64,000 nt of DNA from Progne subis subis (GCA_022316685.1 JAKJHU010000666.1:1-64000); one strand, 5' to 3'; shown: positions 1-12,987, counted from the first letter of the stretch. Numbers and translations: made by a program. Notes: generated by a model not told the origin, from the sequence alone.

Positions 1-558
1 AAGGGGCATCTGCACAGTGTTACAAGGATGTTCCATTTGGTCCCTCTGGATACAGGGGTGGACTGCTCTTATCCTGTTCTCCTGAGGCCATAACTAAGTA
101 CCATTCAAATGGTGACATTGGAGCTGTGGGCTTTTTCACTGTCTTGCTCCAGCTGCCATGCCCAATGTCAGGGCAGACTGCTGGCTAACCCCAGACAGCC
201 CCACTTACATCATCGGCAGACCTTATTATCTCTTTTCACATCACTTAATCTTTCATTTCATCACGCTTGTACCCTCTCATGTTCACCTCAGTTTCCTCAC
301 AAATCAACAACTTCAAATTACTTTTTCCTGCCAGACACCAAATTTGGTATTTCTGATTTTGTTACTTGCCTGATGTGATAGAGTTACATGGGTTTGACAG
401 CTTTACAAGACTGTCTTTCCCTAAAGGTCTTTAGTCCTCACCTCAGATGTCTGTGGAGTTTGGCCATGTCTCACAACAACCCCTCACCTGCCTATGATAT
501 CTGTCCATCCATCCTCTTTGGCACCACCTGTTAGTGTCTCACACTGTTATTTCTTGTG
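1..558. other. No recognisable gene or repeat
   Basis: AT-rich sequence with only short chance reading frames. I see no splice-flanked conserved exon, RNA gene or repeat family that I can name here. Confidence 0.5.
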
Positions 559-755
559 GAATCATACAATAATTTGGGTTGGAAGGGCCTTTAAAGCCCA
601 ACTACTCTGACCACCCTGCAATAAGCAAGGGCATTTGCAACTAGATCAGGTTGCTCAGGGCCCCATCCAACCTGACATTGAACATTTCCAGGGATGGGGA
701 TCTACATGTCCAACAGTTCCCTCACACCATGTCCAAAATTTTTCCACATCCTGAT
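559..755 (-). repeat. CR1 LINE 3' fragment
   Basis: The plus strand starts GAATCATACAATAATTTGGG and continues with 'ttggaagggcctttaaag', 'gatcaggttgctcagggccc' and 'tttccagggatgggg'. These are the reverse complement of the 3' end of avian CR1 retrotransposons. It is 5'-truncated, as most CR1 copies are, and non-coding. The inner boundary near 755 is approximate. Confidence 0.85.
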
Positions 756-2930
756 TAGCTTGGTTAGCCTCTGACCAGAGTCCAGCCAGTGCTCCATCAT
801 TTGCCTACATGTCTAGCAGTGATTTTTAGTGTAGGTCTTGTAGCATGGCTCTAATATCTCAAAAAGGATGCTTGATTGCTCATCCTTAGAGATCAGACTA
901 AAATGCACTTAGAAGTTTGTGTTTTCCCTTTAGGATGAAAAGGTCAGGAATGCACTGATGGATTACATGATCAGAATTTACCCAGCTCATGAATGTTGCT
1001 GGACTTCAGCTTAAAGTGCAATTGCAACATGAACCAACACAATCAAGTGAAACAACATTAAAGTACAACCTTGCACAGGCCACAACTCATGCCCTTTGCT
1101 TTAAAATTTCATGAATACATCAAAATTAGTTGGCCATCTTTTGGCATAGGATATGCTCACCCTCTGATCAACCTCCAAAAACTGAGTATGCTTTTTAAAA
1201 CAATATTCAAAAACAAGAAAAGCGATGGAACGGGAATGACTAGGCTCTGAGTACTAGGATCCCACTCAGTATGAATGTTACCTGAAGAGTGAGTGCAGTT
1301 CAACATGTTTGTACAAGAATTAAGAAAACTAATCTAAATTGAAAACACACAAAAATTTACTGGGGAAAATCTTGCATACCTTGGTTAGAAGCTAAAATCT
1401 GCTTCAGCAAAATAAAGGAGGCAAGCTAAACTCCTGTGAGTTGATATGAAAATATATAAATAGTAGGCTTATAAATTTAGCTAAATTGGTACACCTTTGT
1501 GTAGTACAGCCCTTCTTCCTACACCTGCAACACAGCCAAATCTGAAAGTGCCAGTATTTTTTTAAATTTTATTTTTATTCTTTCAAATATTATGTGGAAA
1601 AGCAGAGTTTATTCTTAAGGTACCTAAGCAGTAAAAAAATTGTGTTCAAATAATGTTCACATAGAGGTGTGTACTGATCTGTAGCCTTAGGCCAAGAGAT
1701 AAAGGGCAATAGAGAAAACCAGGCTATAATGCACATCTTGCTCTCAGATACTGTGTACTCTTTGTCTAGGGTTCTGGGTTTATGCACATACCAGAAAAAA
1801 TACAGGGCATCACCTAAGTGGAGATCGCTTTTATCCACATGGAGATGGCATCTTCTTTCTTGTTAGTAGGAAGATGCCATAAATTTTAAGAAAACTTAAA
1901 AAAAATGCTAAAAGCACCTCAAGATTTGGGTCACATAAACTCCTCAAATGTGCTAGAGGAACAGCTTTCTAAATTATTGCTGAAGTATGCTACCTGCTTA
2001 CACCCACTCAGCTTGAGCTTGCCTGCCAGTACACTTCACTATGCAAACATAATTTGCTATCAGAAAGCTACAAGATTGTTTTCCCAAACTAAGGTGTATC
2101 ATACTCTATCAGCAGCCTTGTTTGGATGTCTATATGTAAACATACAGAGGTAGTTTGGGTTTTATTTTGCTAGAAAGCATCAATCTGATGTTGAAAAGCA
2201 GAAAGCTGATTCCTCTCTCCTTAACAAGTGAATAATTTGAATTATTCTCTGCACTGCAAGGTGTGTCACTCATTGGCTTAACACCCTTCTTTGTTCCCAT
2301 CCCCTGCTAATCTCCATGGCGAAGACTTTTTTTGTGTCACTGGCAGCTATAGGATTTTCACACCTGTAGCAGCAGTGTGACATGTTAGAAATCAGTCTAT
2401 TCCCTCTCTGTGGGCTTTAACTTGTGTATTATGTTTGAATCCTTTGATGTCCGATACTAAACTGGTCTTTGCATTTAGCCTACTGAGTGTTTAATGAGAA
2501 ACAGCAGCTCCCATCACATGTCCCTGTGGCCAAAAGAGTTCATTTGAAGGAAGGTTTGGGTACGGCATTGTTTATGAAGCTGGTCTTCCCTGAAGCTGGA
2601 GTAGTGTTATCTTACATTGGCATAACAGATGGTTCATTTTCCTGTGACTAATTAGCTATGCAGTACCTCGTCTGGAAAGAGTGAGAGGAAATACTTGATG
2701 CTTCTCTGCTACTATCTCTTTTCCCCAGGTCTCAGCAGTATTCCCCCACGGACTCTAGTGACTGGGAGATTAATAGTCTGGCAGAGTCTAGCAGAAAGAG
2801 TTCCTGACCTATTTCAGGACTTTGGCAGTTTGACAGGTCACTCATAGTTACTCATGAGAGGCTTGCTTGGGCTGCTGTTCAACTCAGGTGGACTTGGCCT
2901 CTCAGTCTGGCTGCTGTGAAGACAGGCTTA
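756..2930. other. Non-coding, no feature seen
   Basis: About 2.2 kb of AT-rich DNA with short T/A runs. The longest frames (about 80 codons) lack recognisable domains and look like chance. Confidence 0.5.
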
Positions 2931-3110
2931 CAGAATCTCAGAATGGTTTGGATTGTAATGGACCTTTAACAGCCACCCCATTCCAACACTTTTGCACAGG
3001 GACACCCTCCATTTGATCAGTTTGCTCAGTGCCATGCCCAGCCTGACCATGAATGTTTCCAAGGATGGAATATTCACCACTTCTTATGGCACCTCTGCAG
3101 CCTGGACAGT
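2931..3110 (-). repeat. CR1 LINE 3' fragment
   Basis: 'CAGAATCTCAGAATGGTTTG', then 'gcacagggacaccctcc', 'cagtttgctcagtgccatg' and 'gaatgtttccaaggatgg', match the reverse complement of a CR1 3' region. It is more diverged than the copy at 559. Confidence 0.8.
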
Positions 3111-3239
3111 GCCTGATTTGGAGTTTCACATTAGGTCAGGGATGCTGTTTCCTTTGAAGCCCCTTGGGAATTTTCCAGATTTGATGGTGCCCTACTAAGG
3201 GCCTCTCAGATATTAGAGAAACTGTTTTTTCTGTTTGTG

Positions 3240-3394
3240 ATATAAGGTAAACATGTAAATCTGGATTTTAAGAGACTTTAGTACTACAGTTGGGGAACAT
3301 GGTCTACTAAAAGGTGTTCTTGCCCATGGTAGTGTGGTTGAAACAAGATGGTTTTTTAAGTCTCTTACAATGCAAACCAATCTGTGATTCTACA
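3240..3394 (+). repeat. CR1 LINE 3' end, plus orientation
   Basis: 'ggtgttcttgcccatggtag', then 'ggttgaaacaagatgg' and the terminal 'aaaccaatctgtgattctac', are a diverged CR1 3' end on the plus strand. It lies 130 bp from the opposite-facing CR1 piece at 2931-3110. The start is approximate. Confidence 0.65.
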
Positions 3395-3807
3395 ACATAG
3401 CAATGTGCTCTGCTATTGAAATTACAATGACTTGCACAATTAAGTGTACTGCATTTCCTTAACCAGGAACACGCGTCACCAAAACAGTGGTATGGTTAAG
3501 TCTCTGAGTAGCAATTAGGAGTGTGCATGTAATGTCATTCCAAGATAACAGGAGAAAATAAAGCATAGTGAAAACCAATCTGCCAGCATGAATTCGCTGC
3601 CAGCTCTGTAGCAGTCAGTCCTTACTCTCCAAAGTGACACCTGACCTGCCACCACAGTCACACGCTTAGCATTAGGTTCTTCGCAGACTTGTATCCTAAT
3701 TTTGTTCAGGCAGGGCTAGAACTGGTAACTTGTCACTGCTGCCTGACAAGCATGTGGCAAAGATAATTAAGTGCAGTGTTCCTAGACAGAATATATTCAA
3801 CTAAAAA

Positions 3808-3886
3808 AAAAACCAAATCAAACCAAACCAAACCAAACCAAACCAACAAACAAACAAACAAACAAACAAACAAACAAACAAACAAG
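3808..3886. repeat. AAACC / CAAA simple repeat
   Basis: A short A run passes into about five AAACC (CCAAA) units and then about ten CAAA units. It is a compound microsatellite, probably length-variable. Confidence 0.9.
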
Positions 3887-6237
3887 TCCTAAAACTATTT
3901 TTTATTATGTTGGTTGCAAACTTTTCACCTCTATGGCCTGTACATAAATCCTACATCTGCAGTCTAGTCTGTGCATTTGTATGTTGTCATTTTCTTGCTC
4001 TGTGCATCAAGAAGTGTGGGCTTGAATGAGGTATGGCTGTTCTGGACAGTTAAATACTTAGAAATTAATCTGGACTAAAAAAGCTATGCAAAAAAGTCGA
4101 TACTTTTGCAAGTGAAAAGACCACCAGGGCAAATTTATGGACAGATAGTAACAGTGAGGCCTTAGGTTGAATTCTTATGCACTAAACTCTGATGTCACTT
4201 CATCTGAAAGTTTGTATGTAATAGTGCTGCTGTGGAAAAAATCAGATAGGGACATAGAGATGTCAATTAGAGAGATAAAGCAAAAAGTGCTGATTCTTTC
4301 TGCTTTTTGAAGAAATTGTCTCACAAAATTAGCAGCAAGCAAATGCTGGCTATATATAGCAAACACTTATGTTGTCACTACAAGCGTCCTACTACAATGC
4401 TTTATGGAGTAACATATGATTATGGTGACACAGATTGTCCTGCACTTCTGGATTGCATCTACCCAAACACTTAGGCATTCAGCATGTTCTGCAACTGGCT
4501 TCAGTGGAATGACTCTAACAAGAGTCAGAATGTGAGATGTCTTACTGAAACTTCTAATGGAAAAGATAACCCACTACTACCAGATTTTTTTTTTTTAAAA
4601 AGGTAAAAACCAGCCCTTTGAGTCCATGTGGCAAGTACATGTCTGTGATGAATGTTGCTGCACATAATCTTCCATGAAGACTTACAGACTGCTGAATTGT
4701 TCCAACCAGTCTTCAAACTCCAACATGGATACAGGTGACAGATATCTGTGCCTCCGACTGAATTATCATTGATTGAAAACTAAGATTTGTTACTTTTAGC
4801 AGCAAAATATGAATCTTTCTCCTATAATACACATCCTTGCCTCTTTTCTGCCTACTGCAGAGAACTGCACATTGCCCACAGGATTTCACTACAAACGTGT
4901 GAATTCTCCCAGCAAGCTGGGCAACACACTTTGAGTACCAGCTACACTCTGATTCAAAACATAAATGCATAGTGAACTCTAAGAAGGAGATTAATATCTA
5001 TTTAAACTTCCAGGCTAGGCATACTTTTTCTGGGAAACTAATGCATACTGCAATCTGATGAACTGGGCCTCTCTAAAAAAGCCACTCTAGGTGCATGGTG
5101 CTTAAACAAAATACTCTGATTGTTCTGAAGACAAGGCATATTGGTGAGAGCCTGCATTCGTTTGTTTGCTGTGGGGTGGGGTTATGTCCTCCCAGAGAGA
5201 GGATACAGTTCCTCATATTTACCATTTAGCAGGTGCTTCTGGTAAAATACTATTTGTGTTTACACTTCTCAGGTTGTTTTCTCTTTTGTTTGCTTGTTTC
5301 GTTCTCAAATGTTCCTCCTATTAATACATCTTCTGGAACTGCCTGGCCTACTTTAGGCTAAAAATAGCCCTTGTTGCTGTAGCTGCATGAAAGTCACATA
5401 ACAACCACACTAGGAAAGAAAACCTCATGCCCAGCTGAGCTTCCCTGAAATGACAAGTGGGTCAGAAATCCATATGACCAAAAAGCAGGAGGAAAACAAA
5501 TCATGCCTTCCTGCTTGTTCTACTAGGCCTGGGGGTGGCGTAAAGGGGGGGAAAAAGCAGAAAGGTATGTGAGTGCTTTCCTTTCCCTCTGCTTCCTCTA
5601 CATCCACCAAGCTCATTAAATGACTCTTTTGGAGAGAAACAATGGAAGAAACAAAGGAAGAAACAATGAAATAGGAAGGATGGAAAGCTTGAAAAAAGAC
5701 ATTCTCATGTTAAATTTACACTCTCATTCCTGAAATGAATATAATCTGATTGGTCTCTTGGGTAAATATCAGTCTTTGGGTATGACCAGACCAAAGATAT
5801 TGATGCTGTTGCACTGCTCAAATGAACAGATATCTCTCATCCTTCAGTGGACTGTGCCTATGCTCTTGGTGTCTTACAAAGGAAAAGGGCTTTGGATAAG
5901 CAAATATTTTCCTCTGCATTGCAGCAGACAAAACATAATACTTCTCAAACCTTCAGTGAATAACTTTGCCATACTCATCTGGCTGTGCTCCTTGGTCCAT
6001 GTGGCCCATGGTCTATGCTGGTCAGACACAGTCTGGGCTTAGTGGTGGTCTCTGGCAAGTCTCTTGACTGCTGTGTAGCATAGGACACGCTGTCCATGAA
6101 ATGGTGGGGTAGTAAATACCCAAAAATGCTTCTGCAAGATATCTTGGCAACAGAGGAAATAAATCCCATTGATCCACAGATAAAAATTACATTGGCATGA
6201 TTTACTCTAGCTTGTGGGTGCTAGTTTTTTGGTGGTT
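3887..6237. other. Non-coding, no feature seen
   Basis: AT-rich sequence. The longest frame (94 codons, from 5758) has no recognisable domain. No RNA gene or repeat family was identified. Confidence 0.5.

Positions 6238-6269
<32 letters not shown>
6238..6269. repeat. (GTT)n trinucleotide repeat
   Basis: About ten TTG units in a row, ending in a short T run. It lies roughly 400 bp upstream of the CpG island. Confidence 0.9.
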
Positions 6270-6270
<1 letters not shown>

Positions 6271-6639
6271 TTCAATTTTACACTTTAAGGCATATTGACA
6301 AGAACATGCCACACACTTGTGGGAAGCCAGGACTCTCTGCTAATTTGCAGTAGAGTAACTCCTGGGTCACTTTTTTCTTTGCCCTGACAACTAGAAATTT
6401 AGCTTGAATGTAGTTGGGGTGGTACCATTCTCAGTTATAGAAATAACTAACCTCACTTCTGTGAGGTGGGGGCAAATCTAAGCCTAAGATAGAGAAAACA
6501 CAAACTCTTTGTGTTCTGAGTGCCTAAGGCAATTTGTTGACAAGGACACCATGAGTTCATGTCATGGTAGCTCCCAGGTGGACAGGGCCATGGATAGCTT
6601 TAGGATTCAAGACCGTGCAGTCCTGCCCGGCGCTCTGCA

Positions 6640-7700
6640 TGAGGCATGGGGAAGGGGGCACGCCAGCACTGCCAACGCCTGATCCCACCCCACTGTCACC
6701 CCTCTGCTCCAGGTTGCAGGGGTCCTCTAACCCAAGGTATCCGCGGGATCTTTGGAGCACCAACATCGCTACCGGTCATCTAGACGCCATCCCTCTGTCC
6801 CCGATGCAGTCCTGTTGTGGTGATGCCGGCGAAGCCCCTGGCGCACCGTGCTCTCCGTGGCGGGATCGGAGCAGGAGCTACCGGCACAGATGTCCGGCTG
6901 CCTCCATCGTCCGCCGGCCACCGCCGAAGGCAGGTAGCGATGTCCCCGGACGCCGGACCCTGCTGCAGCCCACAGGGAGTGGACAGCCTCGGGAAACCGC
7001 GCCTCTGGAAGTCCCGCTCCCCGCCCCTCCCGGCCGGCCCCTCTCCCCTCCCTCCGCCCCGCCGCCGGGCGGGGGCTGGAGCCGGGTCCGGTGCCCGGGA
7101 AAGCAGAGGAGGAGCGACGGCAGGAAGGGAGCCGAACCTCTTCTCCTCCGGGCAGCATTCGGGAAACCGAGGAGGGAAGGGGCGACGAGGTCGAGGAAGC
7201 AGGCGGCGCAGGGAGGGAGTCCCGGAGCCGGCCCTCCCCGCCGCGGCGGAGGGCGGACCACGATGCCCGGCCGGCGAGCGCTGCCTTCTCGCCCTCCCGG
7301 AGACCGCCGCCCGTAGCGGGGCCGCCGCGCCGCGGGGTGAGAGGGACCGGCGGACGCGGGGGCTGTGGGGGGCGGCGGGAGCCGGGGCGAAGCGAAGCGG
7401 CTGCTTCCCCGCGCCATGCTACAGAGCGGGCCGGGATGCGGTGGGTTGGTGTCAGGGATGGCGGCAGCGGCGCGGGGGCTTCTCCGCTTTTCCCGTGGCA
7501 GGTGCTGGGTGGCCCCTCTCCCGCCCTTTCCCTCGGGATTCTTCCCGGGAACACCTCCGAGAACACCTCCTGGGAAAGGGTTCCGCCGCCGGTGCCGCCA
7601 AGCCGCGGGGCCATGCGGGTGGGCTGCGGTTCGGGAGGAGGCTGCGGCGGCGGCAGCAGGGCGTGATGGACGCGCCGCATCGGGGAGAGAGGCTTTGGAG
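6640..7700. promoter_or_regulatory. CpG island, probable host promoter / first exon region
   Basis: About 1 kb of very GC-rich DNA with CpG at high density, abruptly different from the AT-rich flanks. It contains GC-box (Sp1-type) runs such as GGGCGGGG near 7065-7075 and no obvious TATA box. Long open frames on both strands (up to 345 codons plus, 339 minus) are what high GC produces by chance: they are low-complexity Pro/Arg/Gly/Ala-rich, and I recognise no domain. A possible splice donor (CGCGGG|GTGAGAGG) lies near 7334 on the plus strand. The best reading is an unmethylated vertebrate promoter with a non-coding or short-coding first exon. I cannot tell direction or gene. Confidence 0.75.
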
Positions 7701-10262
7701 CAGAGATACTAAAAATGTCACTGTGTGTGATGTCCCTGTCAGGTTTGGATGCTTTGAGAGACCCCTTCCTTACACGGTCTTTTTGCATCTATGCAAAACC
7801 TCCGTGTCTCCGGGAAAGGAGAGAACTGCAGGCGTTTTGATCAGCTGTCAATGATAGCTTGCAGGTAGAGAGATGAGATTTCCAAGCTCTGAGGTTGTAC
7901 TGTAGTTCTCTGGCTCCTTGTGAGTGAGTACATGGGAGATAAATGAGTCAGAGTAACAGCAGCGGTCGTCCTGCATGCGGTGTGGTCTTTTGTGGGGCGT
8001 GAAAACACCTGGGGCAGAGCAGGGACCTCAGCAAAGATCCCTCCTTACTGCAAGTGAGGTGGGGTATGGTGAGAAAAAACAGAGATCACGTCTTTGTGCA
8101 CAGATTTCTGCCTGTTTCCACTGGGGCACAAGACGGAGGTTTTTTTAAAAACCTTTCGTTCCTGTACAATGGGGGTTTTGTGCTTGCTTTGGGAAGGAAG
8201 GTTTCCGTAGTTACTGCAGAGGGGGTTACCTCCGAGGCTGAGGCCACTTGGTGTGGTTCCCCTCAGCCTTTGAATTTCAGGATCCCGTTTAATCTGAGGA
8301 CATGTAAGTCATCACTGCTGCTCTCAGGCCTGATTTTTGGGTTGACTGTTTCAATAAATAAAGACTGGTAAGACCTTTAGGGAAGTCCTTTATTCATTTG
8401 TCCGCAGCTAACTTGATATACTGTACAGGAAGAGAATCTGCTTTCAAGGCTTGACACAGGGGAGGAGAAAGCCCAAAATTTACATCAACTGAAGAACTGT
8501 CAAGCAGGGAGAGCTATGACAACACGTCCTTACTACCTTCTCATATTTATTTGTATTCCTTTCGTCCAGCTTTTACTGCTGGCTCTCACATGGCATATTT
8601 CAATGTTGGCTTTTGCCCACTCTGGGTGGAAAATTACTGATGCTGAAAAAGGTAACTAAACCAACATATCTCAGCAAGGATGATATCAAGTGTCATTTCT
8701 CCTTTTTATATGGTGGATGTGAACTTGTTTCAGCATATGTAGAATTACTACAAAAACCTGGTCAGAACTGTGCTGGTTGTTGGTGCTTATTAATCTGTTT
8801 CGACACACAATAAAGATTTTTTTTTCTGATTGATGAGACATCAGAGGAGAGAAGGAACTAGTGAAGAATCATACTCTTTATTCCTCAGTCATATAGTCAC
8901 ATCTGCTCAGTTATAGAACCTTTTGCTTGGTCTGTAATTGGACACATTTTGTCTGGGTTGAGAGAGTTCAGTATCGGGACAAGGAAACTTGAATTTTCAG
9001 TGGATTTTTTATTAGTACTGTACCTCAGTTTTCTTTGACAGATTTGGTTGTCATGAAAAGCTTTGATTTTTTTTTTTTCCTTGCTCACTCTTCCCTGACT
9101 CTTTGTTCAATGGTAAATGTCTACCTACCATTGTACTTTGTGGGTTTTTTAAAATTGGCAGACATATCTATAATTATTACTTCCATTAGATAATATGTTG
9201 AACTCATTAGCCTACTTTCTTGTGCTCTAGTTTTTCTTCTTAATACTTTTTGCAGCCACAAATATCTTGCAGTTCTGTGGATAATACAACAGAATGGAGG
9301 ACATGCTTTTCCAATTGTGTTCACAAGGAGCTATTGTGAATATCACTTTGTAATTTTATTGTGGAATTTTCACTTATTGTGGCACTAGACTCTCAAGATA
9401 TGCAAACTTCTCTAATAGGAAGAGAGCTACCTATCATCAGTGCTTGAAATAAACATTGCTTTAATCCACTAATGCTATCCTATATGTACTGGGTGAAGTT
9501 AGGGTGAAAGAAACTTTTTCAGTTGGTGACTCAGAGTAAGATCTGCCTTCAAGATTATTTTCCCCCGTCTTTGTTTCCTCAAAATAAACATAGAACAAAT
9601 ATAAATTCTGTAGTGCTGATGCCAGAAGACTTATGTGCCTGTCTTTTTACTCTGTCCTGGTTTGTGCCCAGCAAGTCTGTAATACATGGTCAATTCTCCA
9701 CTAGTTTTCACACAAGGGTGGTGAAATCATCTGCGCCACCTTGTTCTGAGTGACTGAAAACAGAATGCTTATTTCTTAGGAAATGAGTGAGGACACCCCA
9801 GATTATAGCTTCTTTTGAACTTTTTGATGTTCTTTAGACCATTGCTTCCCAGGTGAGATGCTTACGTGAGTTAAGCCAATTCAGTTGTGTTCTGTGTATG
9901 GCAGCTGGGAAGTAAGTTCTCCAGTACCTGCTGCTGTGGCACTGCCTGTGTGTAAGTAATGCTCCGTGCTTTGAATTTTCCAACACTGGAGGAATTTCAC
10001 ACTCTTCAGATAGCCCAGCTTGATATTACTTTGAATTCTTAGCCTATACCATTCACAGAGTCACTGGGCATTTTTTTTAATGTTTTGTTTTTAATCTGAT
10101 CACTGAAAAGGCTGGGTGCCTACATCAATTTGCAAACCCAATTGTTTTCTGAAAAACACCTAAACACCTTGGAGTTTTTAATAGGTAGATGTTTGGATGG
10201 AGCATAAACACAAAAATAATGACTAGCATGTTTATTACCATTGGTGTGCAAAGTTGGTGCTT
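7701..10262. other. Non-coding, possibly first intron or intergenic
   Basis: Base composition returns to AT-rich. Sequence resembling poly(A) signals (AATAAA) occurs near 8352 and 8809 on the plus strand, but no coding exon is visible upstream. No repeat family was recognised. Confidence 0.45.
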
Positions 10263-11060
10263 GTCATGGGTTGGCACAGTTTAGTTTTTGGTTTTGGAGA
10301 AAGGTGGAATGTGTTTCCTGGTCAGGACCTGGGAATTGGTTTAGAAAGGACAGGGACTGATCAGAAGCTTAGTTGAGATGTGGGCATCTGTTTTGACCTC
10401 TGAGGATGTCAAATGCGGACTTTAGGAAGTATCCATATAAACCCCGATTCCCTGCAGGTTGCTCTTTCTCTTCCAGGTCAGTCACCAGGTAACATCGTGG
10501 GCAGCAGAGGAGGGCCCGGCTCAGGCCCCGCTGCCCTTGGGCGGCTGGGCAGGGCCCGGCCAGGCCTCCGGGAGCTGCTGCCGGAGGGGAGGCTGCAGCT
10601 CAACAGCGCTGGCCACATGCCTGGGGCCACGGCAGAGGGGGCCAAGCCATGGCCCCGCTTAATAGTGGCAGGCAGCAGAGAAAACAAGCCTGCAGCTTTA
10701 TAGCAACTCTGAGCTGAGCCACCCTAAATGAGACCGAGGGTTGGAAAGGAGGACATCCACCAGCCCCCCTCATCAGCACAGCTTTGCATCTCCACAGCCC
10801 TACAGCCAGGGGCAGAGAATCACATGGCCACTGCAGGCCTGGGCAGATTTAACCCTTTCCTGGCAACATGAAGCTTCCAAGGTGTAACCCTTCCCTGAGA
10901 GAGAGAAGAAAGAAACAGTGTACATAGAAAAGACACTGCATGAAGTCAGTGGATCAGAAGTGAAAGAACTGATAGTATTATTGGACAGAGGGATTGAAGA
11001 AGTGGACATTTTTAAACGGACTTCTCTGGGGTAAACTGGAGAAATGGACGGTTCTTTGTG
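10263..11060 (+). repeat. Possible GC-rich LTR remnant
   Basis: The segment opens with TGTCATGGGTTGGCACAG, which resembles an avian LTR start. It has a TATA-like 'ccatataaacccc' near 10,435 and a GC-rich block at 10,490-10,700. I could not find a matching CA end or a target duplication. It may be a truncated LTR with adjoining internal sequence, or simply a small GC-rich regulatory island. Confidence 0.3.
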
Positions 11061-11560
11061 AAAGAAACAGGCAAGGAGACTTGCTCCTTTTTATTGCATT
11101 TGTTGAGGTCAGCTGTAGGTGGGGGCCTGAGAGGTCATGCACACCGCCCCTGCTCCTGATGGACGATGCAGAGGAGGAGGTGTTCGGCTTTGCCACACAG
11201 CAGAGCTGGGGCGTCCATCCTCACGAGTGTCCCTGGGAAGACGCTTGCTGGCTTATAGTCTAGGGGTGTCAGTCTGATCGAGAGCTGTTGAAGTCACAGT
11301 GACAAGATGAAAACCAGCTCTAGCTGGTGATTTGGGGTCTTTACTGCTTTGCCAGCTCACAGTAGTTACCTTTAGTCCTTAGTTTTTATATTGGCTCGTT
11401 GTCTTTGGGTTCTTCCCTACTGGATGTCTTCTAATTTACATATAGTCTTGGGCACACGTTCTCTTGGGAACAGTGGAAGAGATAACCAATGGAAAGGGGG
11501 TATAGGTACAGGGTAAATGGTAAAAAAGGAGATACAAAAAGGGGTATGGGTATGAGGTAG
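11061..11560. other. Unassigned flank of the outer provirus
   Basis: No gene or named repeat was seen. It ends at the GTGGC target duplication of the provirus that begins at 11,566. Confidence 0.45.
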
Positions 11561-11565
11561 GTGGC
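11561..11565. repeat. Target site duplication GTGGC, outer provirus, left copy
   Basis: GTGGC directly precedes the TGTCTTGG terminus of the left LTR and recurs directly after the ACA terminus of the right LTR at 28,207-28,211. This 5-bp duplication proves one integration event for the 16.6-kb element. Confidence 0.9.
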
Positions 11566-12246
11566 TGTCTTGGTTTGAAAAAGACAGGTATCTGCTAGGG
11601 AGAGGCAGGCCTCTCTAGGAATGGGGAATTCAAATCCATCCCTCTGTGTTATTATAATTTAGAAGATTAAAAACAACAAAAGTTTTCAGTCAGAGCTATG
11701 GGGAAAGGAATAACAGTGTTTTACTAGTAACTATAACAGGACAGACAAATAACAACAGCAATTATAATAATAGTAAAACAGAACCAAGAACCCCGAGGGG
11801 CAAACGGTGGAAACTCCGGCACTGATGGCTGTAAGCTGGAAGCGGTGGATTGTCCTCGGCAGGCAGGGGGGTGTCCTGGCAGGCAAAGTGAGCAGTGCTG
11901 GAGAAGCTGCAGTGGCTGGACCCGGGTTGACCCAAAATCCAGCAAGGCAGCGAAAAAACTCTGAATTCTTGGGTGCTCTAACAGATGATAGAATTCCCAA
12001 GGACTAGACTCCTCCATTAACCGTGGAATCCATGCAGCTAGCAGTCACTTGACCGTCCTCCCTGGAAAACTGAGAGCAGCGAGCCCACCACCCTCAGCTC
12101 CCGGGAGCCTTTTTTCTCCCTGCTAAACTAAGTGATCAACTCCTTTGCCTGGGTTGAGCACCCTTTAACTATCAGTATTTAGTCTTCTAGCAACTTATGG
12201 CAGGGGGGCGGGGGGAAAATTCTACAGGAAAACTTAACCCCCAACA
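11566..12246 (-). repeat. 3' LTR of the outer provirus
   Basis: A 681-bp LTR, TGTCTTGG... to ...CCCAACA on the plus strand, so it reads TGTTGG... to ...CCAAGACA on its own strand. On the coding strand an AGTAAA motif near the U5 side is the likely poly(A) signal. It contains a G-rich run near 12,201. It aligns end to end with 27,523-28,206 with many substitutions and small indels. Confidence 0.9.
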
Positions 12247-12258
12247 TTATCCACCCTG
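12247..12258 (-). other. Polypurine tract of the outer provirus
   Basis: The coding strand reads CAGGGTGGATAA directly before the 3' LTR, the expected place for plus-strand DNA priming. The tract is short and not purely purine, so the call rests mainly on position. Confidence 0.5.
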
Positions 12259-12357
12259 AATTTTTGTCCCCATACCAACATATTATAGTGAATTTAAACC
12301 TTTAAATAATATACATATATATACGTGTGAATATGAATACAGAGACAGTCACAGTGT

Positions 12358-12982
12358 TCACTGAAAAACAAGGTCCCCTTGAGGTATGCAGCAGGTCTTT
12401 CCATCCTTTTGCATCACCCACCATGTGCAGCCACATCCCTGAACAAAAACAACCCCAGGAGCGGGATTGTCTTTGCTGGAGGCAGAATTAATCCAAACAG
12501 TTTTTCCCAGCATTCCTCTCATGTGTACCACTGGAACCTTATCTCCATCTCTTGTTCTCAGGGGCTCAGATTGGGCAGGGCCCACTCGGTTGGTGGAACC
12601 TCGGGTGTTCACTAACCAGGTGGCCTTTGCTAAATTACTCTCCCAGTTCTTGAAAGTCCCCCCACCCAGTGCCTTCAAAGTGGTTTTAAGCAGGCCATTG
12701 CATCATTCAACTTTCCCGGCTGCTGGCACATGATAAGGAATATGGTACACCCACTTAATGCCATGTTCTCTAGCCCAGGTGTTTATAAGGCTGTTCTTGA
12801 AATGAGTCCTGTTGTCAGACTCAATCCTCTCAGGGGTGCCGTGTCTCCACAGGATTTGCTTTTCAAGGCCCAGGATGGTGTTCCGGGCTGTAGCCTGGGG
12901 CACAGGGTAGGTCTCCAACCATCCACTGGTGGCTTCCACCATGGTCAGCACATAGCGCTTGCCTTGGCGGGTTTGGGGAAGG
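12358..12982 (-). pseudogene. pol: Outer provirus integrase, distal part
   Basis: This is the 3' portion of the outer integrase: the remainder of the catalytic core and the C-terminal domain. Visible are the second catalytic Asp in 'IESDNRTHF' and the Glu in 'AAGKVE', which follow the first Asp left on the far side of the inner provirus. A stop at about 12,703 directly follows the Glu motif. After it the frame continues to the natural end near 12,358, with a C-terminal region containing 'GCTWWVMQKDGKTC'. The gene is physically split from its 5' part (22,989 and upstream) by 10 kb of inserted provirus and cannot make integrase. Confidence 0.8.
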
Positions 12983-12987
12983 GTGAT
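12983..12987. repeat. Target site duplication GTGAT, inner provirus, left copy
   Basis: GTGAT lies directly before TGTTATAAATACG. The second copy is at 22,984-22,988, directly after ...ATATATCACA. Confidence 0.93.

Noticed and set aside
6769..7854. Open frames of 250-345 codons on both strands in the GC-rich block
   Set aside because: They overlap on both strands and in several frames, are dominated by Pro, Arg, Gly, Ala and Ser, and show no domain. Stop codons are rare in CpG-rich DNA, so these are best seen as by-products.
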